A stretch of 23,189 nucleotides of DNA. It comes from a virus. The stretch is from positions 1-23,189 of the IMG/VR virus record IMGVR_UViG_3300046007_000316. One strand, given 5' to 3'. Of the stretch, positions 13,922 to 21,300 are shown piece by piece. The stretch's first letter is position 1, and each line of letters starts with the position of its first letter. The position numbers and the translations under genes are program-made. The notes under the pieces are model-generated. The model was not told where the DNA came from and made no database searches. It was given only the letters and a program-made list of their open reading frames with translations.

Positions 13922-13948
13922 GACCCTCGAAAGAGGGTCTTTCTTTTT
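13922..13948 (+). terminator. Rho-independent terminator after the tail tube gene
   Basis: GACCCTC (13922-13928), GAAA tetraloop, GAGGGTC (13933-13939), then TTTCTTTTT. A textbook terminator, separating the connector/tube operon from the chaperone gene that has its own promoter. Confidence 0.88.
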
Positions 13949-13960
13949 GTAGTAAATCAC

Positions 13961-13990
13961 TTGACTTTAGTTAGGGTGACGTGGTAAGAT
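13961..13990 (+). promoter_or_regulatory. Promoter of the first tail assembly chaperone gene
   Basis: TTGACT (13961-13966), 18-base spacer ending TGG, TAAGAT (13985-13990); the TGN before the -10 hexamer gives an extended -10. It lies right after the terminator, so the first chaperone is transcribed on its own. Confidence 0.58.
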
Positions 13991-14040
13991 TATTATGTTG
14001 CATAAGCAATTTTACTAACCAAAATTGAAGGACTTTCCAT

Positions 14041-14436
14041 ATGGCAATCTCATTAAAATCGCTCAATGTTGAAGCGGCTTGTGATACCCCTTACGACTTA
14101 GATATTGTTGATGAACAAACAGGTAAATCAACAGGTATTACATTAAAAGTTATTGGCGCACATAGCCAAGTGATTACCAAACTTGTTGCAAAAGCTGTTA
14201 ATGCTAAACGCCAAGCAGAATCACAAATGACAAAAAAAGGCAAAGATGTACCAGTAACTAAAGTTGAAGACGACTTAGAGTTTGGTATTGAGTTAGCTGC
14301 AAAACGTATTGTAGGCTGGTCTGGTATTGAAGAAACATTCACACCAGAACTCGCTTTTGAATTGTGCAAAACAAATCCTGTGATTCGTGACCAAGTAGTC
14401 ACTGCTTCAGAAGATATGTCGCACTATACAAAATAG
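14041..14436 (+). CDS. Tail assembly chaperone, G-type (short form)
   Basis: Coats the tape measure protein and recruits tube subunits during tail assembly. The 131-residue product has the blocks CDTPYDLDIVDEQTGKSTG (14-32), LEFGIELAAKRIVGWSGIEETFTPE (about 79-103) and NPVIRDQV (about 111-118). The same blocks are present in the next gene, so they are paralogues. The placement between tube and tape measure genes is diagnostic. GAAGGA (14027-14032) lies eight bases before the ATG. I find no slippery heptamer near the end, and neither shifted frame can enter the T region: the -1 frame stops within the terminator. The gene is bracketed by its own promoter and terminator. Confidence 0.82.
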   Translation: MAISLKSLNVEAACDTPYDLDIVDEQTGKSTGITLKVIGAHSQVITKLVAKAVNAKRQAESQMTKKGKDVPVTKVEDDLEFGIELAAKRIVGWSGIEETFTPELAFELCKTNPVIRDQVVTASEDMSHYTK

Positions 14437-14460
14437 TTTTCTTATAATAAGAAAAACACT

Positions 14461-14500
14461 AAACCCTATTGAGGAACATCTTCAATAGGGTTTTCTTTTA
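14461..14500 (+). terminator. Strong terminator between the two chaperone genes
   Basis: AAACCCTATTGA (14461-14472) pairs perfectly with TCAATAGGGTTT (14482-14493), followed by TCTTTTA. The 12-bp stem and U-rich tail should stop most transcription from the first chaperone gene before the second. On the minus strand the preceding A-run gives only a weak U-tail. Confidence 0.85.
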
Positions 14501-14510
14501 TCTGCTGACA

Positions 14511-14539
14511 TTGACAAATCTGATAAACTGTGAAATAAT
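14511..14539 (+). promoter_or_regulatory. Promoter of the second chaperone and tape measure genes
   Basis: TTGACA (14511-14516), 17-base spacer, AATAAT (14534-14539), identical in both hexamers and spacing to the promoter at 2038-2066. The start should fall near 14546, leaving an untranslated leader of only about 20 bases. That leader has no recognisable Shine-Dalgarno sequence before the ATG at 14567, which predicts low translation. Confidence 0.62.
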
Positions 14540-14566
14540 AATGAGACATATACCATACCTAACCAT

Positions 14567-15307
14567 ATGAATATTTTACCTATTTGTGAAACACCTTATG
14601 AATTTGAAGTCATCTCTGACATTACGGGTCAAGGGATGGGAGTTTATATAAGTGTCATATCACAATATGCTAAACGAGTAAATTTCAACACAAAAGGCAC
14701 GTTATTATTTAAACAACGTGTGGCTCAAATAAAAGAATTATCCCCTTCTTCTGATTCATTTTTTAGTGTGGAAGAAGAACGTGATTTTGAAATTCAATCA
14801 TCTGTCCTTAGAACTGTTGGTTGGCGTGGAGTTGAAGAAGAATTTACTTACGAGAATATTCTTGATGTGTGTTCAACTAATCAATCTATACGAAAGCAAA
14901 TAACTCAAGCATCAAATGGTGTGGGGTTATTTTTAGATTCATTAGTTGAACAATTAGTTGAATATACTAAAAACGAATTAAAACTATCCGAGAAACAAAA
15001 GGATGGTGCAACCTATAGGGAACATCTTAAGGCTGTCGAGGAAATGACAGGGATTACCCCACAAGAACTTACTACTGTGGAGGTTAGCCACATTATTATG
15101 TACTTGTGGGAGTGGTTCTTAGATTTAAATAGCACACGTCAAAGTGGTATGGGCATGAATGCTATCTCCTACAGCGAAATCAAAGCATGGTGTGAATTAG
15201 TTGGTGTCTCACTATCACCTTATGAAATACGAGTAATTAAATTACTTGACCGAGTATACTTAGAGCATTACAACAGTAAACAAGATAAAGAAACATCTAC
15301 TAAATAG
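14567..15307 (+). CDS. Tail assembly chaperone, GT-type, encoded as a separate full gene
   Basis: The 246-residue product has two parts. Residues about 5-110 repeat the G domain of the preceding gene: CETPYEFEVISDITGQGMG, DFEIQSSVLRTVGWRGVEEEFTYE and NQSIRKQI align block by block. Residues about 125-240 are a T domain with YREHLKAVEEMTG, then SYSEIKAWCELVGVSLSPYE and IKLLDRVYLEH, the ending typical of T-type tail chaperones. In most long-tailed phages this protein is made from the G gene by frameshift; here it has its own promoter and start. No upstream in-frame start exists before a stop at 14531-14533. The weak ribosome site would keep it less abundant than the short form, as the frameshift ratio does elsewhere. 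The tape measure gene follows 11 bases later. Confidence 0.83.
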   Translation: MNILPICETPYEFEVISDITGQGMGVYISVISQYAKRVNFNTKGTLLFKQRVAQIKELSPSSDSFFSVEEERDFEIQSSVLRTVGWRGVEEEFTYENILDVCSTNQSIRKQITQASNGVGLFLDSLVEQLVEYTKNELKLSEKQKDGATYREHLKAVEEMTGITPQELTTVEVSHIIMYLWEWFLDLNSTRQSGMGMNAISYSEIKAWCELVGVSLSPYEIRVIKLLDRVYLEHYNSKQDKETSTK

Positions 15308-15318
15308 AGGAATAAATC

Positions 15319-18300
15319 ATGGCAACAGCACCAGCAAATGACGGAACAGTTAGTTTTTCGATTGGAGTAAAAGATGATTCCAGCGCAAGTATTGACAAAA
15401 TTGCTACAAAGGTATCTAGCTTAAATAGATTGATTAACTCTATTAATAACGTAAAAATGACTGTTGAAGTTGGTCAAGCAACAATGGATTCATTTAAGCG
15501 GATTGAAGAAAGCATTCAAAGTATGTCAAATAGCTTTAAAGACTTAGGTAAAGGCTATGGTACAGCTATGGCTGAAGGGGCTAAGATGGCTCGTATTGAA
15601 ATGGATATTCAAGGTAAATTACAAGTTGAACAATTAAAACAAAAAACACTTGAAATGCGCATTATTCATAAAACTTCATCAGATGCAATTGTGGCTGATG
15701 CAATTCAAGCGGCTGATAAGATTAATGAAGCAAATAAAAAAGTTAAAGCACCCTCATTTGATTTGGATGTGAGCAAAGCAATTATTGATTTAAAGAATTC
15801 GTTTGCTTTGCAAAAACAAGCATTAGATTCTGGCAATAAAGAATTATATGCGGCACAAAGTGAAGCTGTTGAAAAGTTATTAAATTTGATTCCAGAATCA
15901 AATAAGAAATCAATTTTACTATATCGTCAGACAGCCGCTTTAAAATTAGTTGAATCTAAACGTGCAATGCAATTAGAGATTGAAGCAGAAGCCGAAAAGA
16001 ATAAAAAGATTGTTGCTGCTGTGGATGAAGGCAAAAAGATAATTGCGGCTAAAGATGCTGAAGCGGCAAGAAATAGAGAATCGGCAATTAAAAAAGAAAA
16101 CGATGCTGAAGTAAAAGCATACAATTCCCTTGTGAAAAGTATTGAAGAAGCATATGCAAAACGTAATGCAATTGCATTGCAAGCATTTGCTAATGAAATG
16201 GAATTAGGAAAAAAACGAATTGCAGAAGCAAAACGTGTAGAAGCAGAAATAGCAAAAACAGCAGAAGAAACACAAAAGAAAACATGGGCACAAGCAGGTA
16301 TGATGCTTGGTAGCTCTAAAAGTACCGCGCCAACACCCACATCATTTAGCGGAATGCCCGCTGGTCTAAGTCAAAATCAAAAAGTTGATGCAACAGGAAT
16401 GTTACTTGGTAACATTAAAGCATCAACAGTAACTCCTTCTGCAAATCAAGCATTACCATCAGGATTCAGTCTTCTTTCAGACTTACAAAAAAAGGCAATC
16501 GATGATGCTAATAAATCATACACAACTTATAATGAAACAGTAAAGAAAATATTCACTGAATATAATCGGCTTGTTTTAGATGCACAACAAAGAACTAATG
16601 AACAAAGAGTTGCCAATGCAACCAGAACAGAACAAGAAATAATTAGAATAACAAATCAATCTGTTCAAGAACAAACAAATTTAATGCGTAGATTGAGTGA
16701 ACAAAATCCACGCACAAATATGATTGCAGGTATGTCGTTAGCAGGAAGACAAGCCGCTAATCAACAACCTGTACCTCAAATAAATACAACTGGGACAACT
16801 AATGCACTCACAGCGTTAACAGGTGCATTAAATCAAGTACAAAAAGCATTTTTAGCTATTGGCATTGTCATGTCCGCTCGTACTGTCATGAATTATGCTG
16901 ATGACTGGGTTCATTTCACAAATGCTGTGGCAATGTCAACTGAAAAAACAGGTCATGCTGTTGAAATGCAACAACGCTTGTTTAAATTAGCACAAGACAA
17001 TAGAACACCATTAGATGCTGTAACATCTGTATATTTAAGAATGTCTCGTGCCGCTGAAACTTTAAATATTTCACAAGCAGAAACAGTCAAGATGATTGAT
17101 GTGGTTACTAAATCACTTGCTATCATGGGTACTGCACCAACGGCTGTTCGTGGTGGTCTATTGCAATTAGAACAAGCTCTTGGCGGTGTAACCGTTCGTG
17201 GGCAAGAATTTAAATCTATTTTAGATTCACAACCATTATTGATGCAAGTAATTGCTAATCATTATAAAGAAGCGGCAAGAGATTTAAAAGTACAACAATT
17301 AGAATTACAAGGTGCAAGTAAAGCACAAATTGATGCGGCTAAATCAGCCGATATCAATGGTATGTCAATTAGAGAATTATCTAATTTGATGCGTGACCAA
17401 AAAATGACTGCTGAGGCAACAAGTAAAGCCATTGTTCTTGGTCAAACTGAGATTAACGAAAAATATAAATTATCTCAAAAAACATTTGAGCAAGCCTTTA
17501 CTGTATTTAATAATGGTCTAACTAAATATGTTGGAACATTAAATGCCGCTACAGGCACTAGTAATATGTTCTTTAATGCAATGAAAGGTTTATCTGAAAA
17601 CATAGACCTTATGGTTGCAGGTATGATTGGTCTTGGTGCGGCAATGCTCACCTTTGCCTTAAATACTGAAAGAGCCGCAGCAGCAGGAGCTTTGATGGCT
17701 CGTACACCTGCTGGATTTGCAATTGGTGCATTAGCGATGGGTGCAACATATTCCATATCAAAATCACAAAGTGAAGCAGCCGCTAAATCTGAAGAAGAAA
17801 AAATAATTAGTAGAATTAAAAATATTAATGACACAATTACAAAATACTCAGAACAAAATCCTATTGGCAAAAAGGCAATGGAATCTTTGGGTGGATATAA
17901 TAAAACAACTTTAGAAAGTGAAAAGGATGCATTAGAAAAACAATTAAAAACTCTTCGTGAAGCTAAATCTGAAGCAGAAACATTAGAAACAGAAGCAAAA
18001 CGTAGAGGTATTTCACAGCAGACGTTGGAGTATGAAAAATTAAGTACTGCTGCAAGTGATGCATTTTCTAAAATAACTGCTAAAACAGATAAGTATGATG
18101 AAGCCAATGAGAAAGCAATTAAATCATTAGAGCTTTATAGAAAAGGATTAGAAAGCATCGCATCTTCTAAAGCTCTTACTACTGAGATGAAAGCTAAATT
18201 ACCTGCAACAGGTACTGAAGAATATTTCAGTAAAATTGAAGAGATGCTTGGCTCAGATAAAGTTAAAAAATATAAAGAAGAAGCAGAACAAGCAGCGTCT

Positions 18301-21300
18301 AAAATAATACAAGGTGCGCTTGATAAAAAGAATGCTGAAGCGGCTAAAACAGCATTAGAAGATGCGCAAGTCAAATTAGAACAGTTTGATGTTCAAATCA
18401 AAGACTTACAAAGTAAAATATCAACACAATTACAATCAGCGTTCATTAAAAACCCAATTAAAATTGCGTTTGAAATGGATGAAACTAAATTTGAAAAACC
18501 TGCGGCACAATTCAAATCATTAATTGAAAAATCAGCTAAATCATCAGGTGTGCCAGCTAATCTAATCGCATCTGTGATTCAAACCGAATCTCATTGGAAT
18601 CCAAAAGCTGTTTCAGAAACAGGTGTTCAAGGATTGGCTCAATTTACTAAACCAACAGGAAAATACTACGGTATTACCGATAGAACAAATGTAGAACAAA
18701 ACATTGATGCTGCTGGAAAATATCTTGCTGATTTAATAAAACGCTTTGGTGGAAATTTAGAAAAAGCAGTCACTGCATATAATGGTGGTGGTGATAAACA
18801 ATATGCTTCAAAAGTATTAGGTTTGTATGGTAAGCAATCAACCTCTGAATCACCAGAGATGATTTCTACTCAACAACAATTGAATACTGTAATGGCGGCT
18901 AGAGATAAATTGGCTGATGCTATTAAAAATAAAAATGGAACACTTGTTATTCAGGCTAAAGAGCAATTAGAACTTGAATTAAGAAAAACAAGTGAGTTAG
19001 ATAAAGAATATGCGCGTCAGCAACAATTAAATCAAGAAAAAATTGCTAATAATAAAAAGGCAATTGAATTAATTGATAAACAAACTGAAGCGGAATATAA
19101 ATATGCTAAGGCATATGATTCTGTGATTGAAAGACAATCAGTTTCAGCAAAAGCAACTGAATTAGCCACATCAAAAGGCGCATTCGCTATTCCTGAAATT
19201 GAATCAATGCTTAAAAAGATAACAAATGACCAAATTGCATTGTCTAAAGAAAAAGCAATGGCACTTGATACATTAGATAAAGCTATAGCTCAAGCAGCAT
19301 CTGAAAGAAACGATGTGACAATGGCGGCTGAAAAACAAGCTAAATTGAGTGTATTAGAGTTAGACGATAAACAATTAGCTCTTGAAAAAGAAATAAATGA
19401 TGTTGCAAGAGAACGTAAAGCATTACTTGAAGCACAAGTCAAAGTTATCCCTGATTTAATTAAAGGTAATTCTGATTTACTTGAAAAGCTAACATCAACC
19501 ACGGGAGAACTTGAAAAGCAAAAAGCAATTCGTGCAGCGGGGGCAACAGGTCAAGAAGCACAACGTATTCGTGATTTGATTGATGAAAAAGAATTATTAT
19601 TAGGTTTAAATACTATTAAAGATACTGTGACAAGTAGTATTTCTAGTGGCTTTAGCCAAATGTTCCAAGATATCATTCTTAATGGTAAATCAGCCGCTGA
19701 TGCACTTGCGGCTACATTTAAAAGCATGTTATCTAAAATCATGTCAGCAATCATGGATTTTATGGCACAGCAACTTGTGCAAAAAATGTTTGGTTTGTTT
19801 AGTGGTTCAAGTTTAGGTGGTGGTTTATTTGGTGGTATTGGTGGAACTGTGACTGCTATTGCAGGTGCTGTGGCTATCGGAACATACATGGGTATGCAAA
19901 AAACAGTTAGTGAAAATACTAATCAATTATCCATGACTTCTAAATATCCAAATGGAATTCCAGAAAATGCATTGGCTATGCAAAGTATGGATAAAGCCGT
20001 TAGCTCAATGAATTTTTTAATCACGAGTCAAGAAGCATCTCGTTATAATAAAGATTTACGCGAGTCTATTGGTAAAGTATATGGTGTTGTTTATACTCAG
20101 TCAGATAAAATAGGTTCATTTGTTAAAGGGGCATTAGAAGAATATTTCCCTGAGACAATGGCGGCTATAAGAGGTGCGTTTGTTTCAGTAAAAGATTTTA
20201 TTTCACCATTAACTAATTCAATAAGCAATGGTTTTACATCAATAACTAAATATTTTGGAATGGGTGCGCAAGCCGCATCAGCGTCAACTACAACATTAGC
20301 ATACGGCACATCAACATTAGCCGCTGATGCAGCATCTCAAGCGGCAGCACATACAGCATTGGGTAAATTATCAACAGCAATCGATAAAGCAATAACCCCA
20401 ACATTCCAAAGCACAGCAGTAGGGGTTCAAAAATTAGGTGAAACAGCAACTAAATCATCAGGTTCATTATTAGCTACAATTGGTTTTGTGGCATCACTTG
20501 GTATTGAAGCATTCAGTCTTGCATCTTCATGGAATCAATTAAATGGGGCATTTGCTAAAACATTAGCTGTTGTTGATGCAATTGGCAATGTTGCATTCTC
20601 TTATGCTATTGCGTTTGGTTTGAATCCCATTGCATTAGCTATTGCTTCTGTGGCAACAGCAATTAGTATTGTTGGTAATGTGATTAAAGATGGTTTTACA
20701 CCAATGAATATTTCAAGAATGGTTGGTGCAGCAGCTGGTGCAATAATTGGAACAATGATATTGCCAGGAATTGGAACACTGATAGGTTTTATCCTTGGTG
20801 ATATGTTTGGTAAATTAATTGGTAGTTTGTTTGAAAAACAAAAGAAAATTGATTTTGGTATTCTAGTTAATAAAAAACAAGATTACGGCAATATTGAATC
20901 ACCAACTGTTGATAAAGTAAGCAAAGAGAACAGAGTGTTGGCAATGTCAACAAATATGGGTGATGTTTACTATGGTAGAACACAAGGATTAGATTATGCA
21001 ATAACAAAACAAGAAAAAGAATTTGTTTTAGGTGTGGCTAATACATTACAGTCAATTGGTAATGTAGTTGGTAATGTTGATAAAGCAATTGGTAACACAG
21101 AAGATTATACTCGAAATATATTTAGAAATATTGTAAATGTAATGAGACGAGTTGAAGCCAGTAGTTTTGATGCAACAAAATCAACTAGTTGGTTATTTAC
21201 ATCTGTTGTGAAAAATTTACAAAAAACAAATACTGATGCAGGAAAAGAAATTGGTGGTTGGTTGTCAGTATTTATTAATGCCTTTCCAAAAGAATACTCC

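Noticed and set aside
14400-14470. Possible programmed frameshift from the first chaperone gene into a T domain
   Set aside because: No slippery heptamer is seen around the stop at 14436. The -1 frame stops inside the terminator, and the T domain lies more than 450 bases downstream behind a strong terminator and another start codon.
17475-18107. 210-codon open frame on the minus strand inside the tape measure gene
   Set aside because: It lies opposite a confident plus-strand gene whose A-rich, stop-poor codons leave the complementary frame open. The predicted protein is low-complexity Ser/Ala/Leu with no recognisable motif. The other minus-strand frames from 15927 to 23183 are explained the same way.
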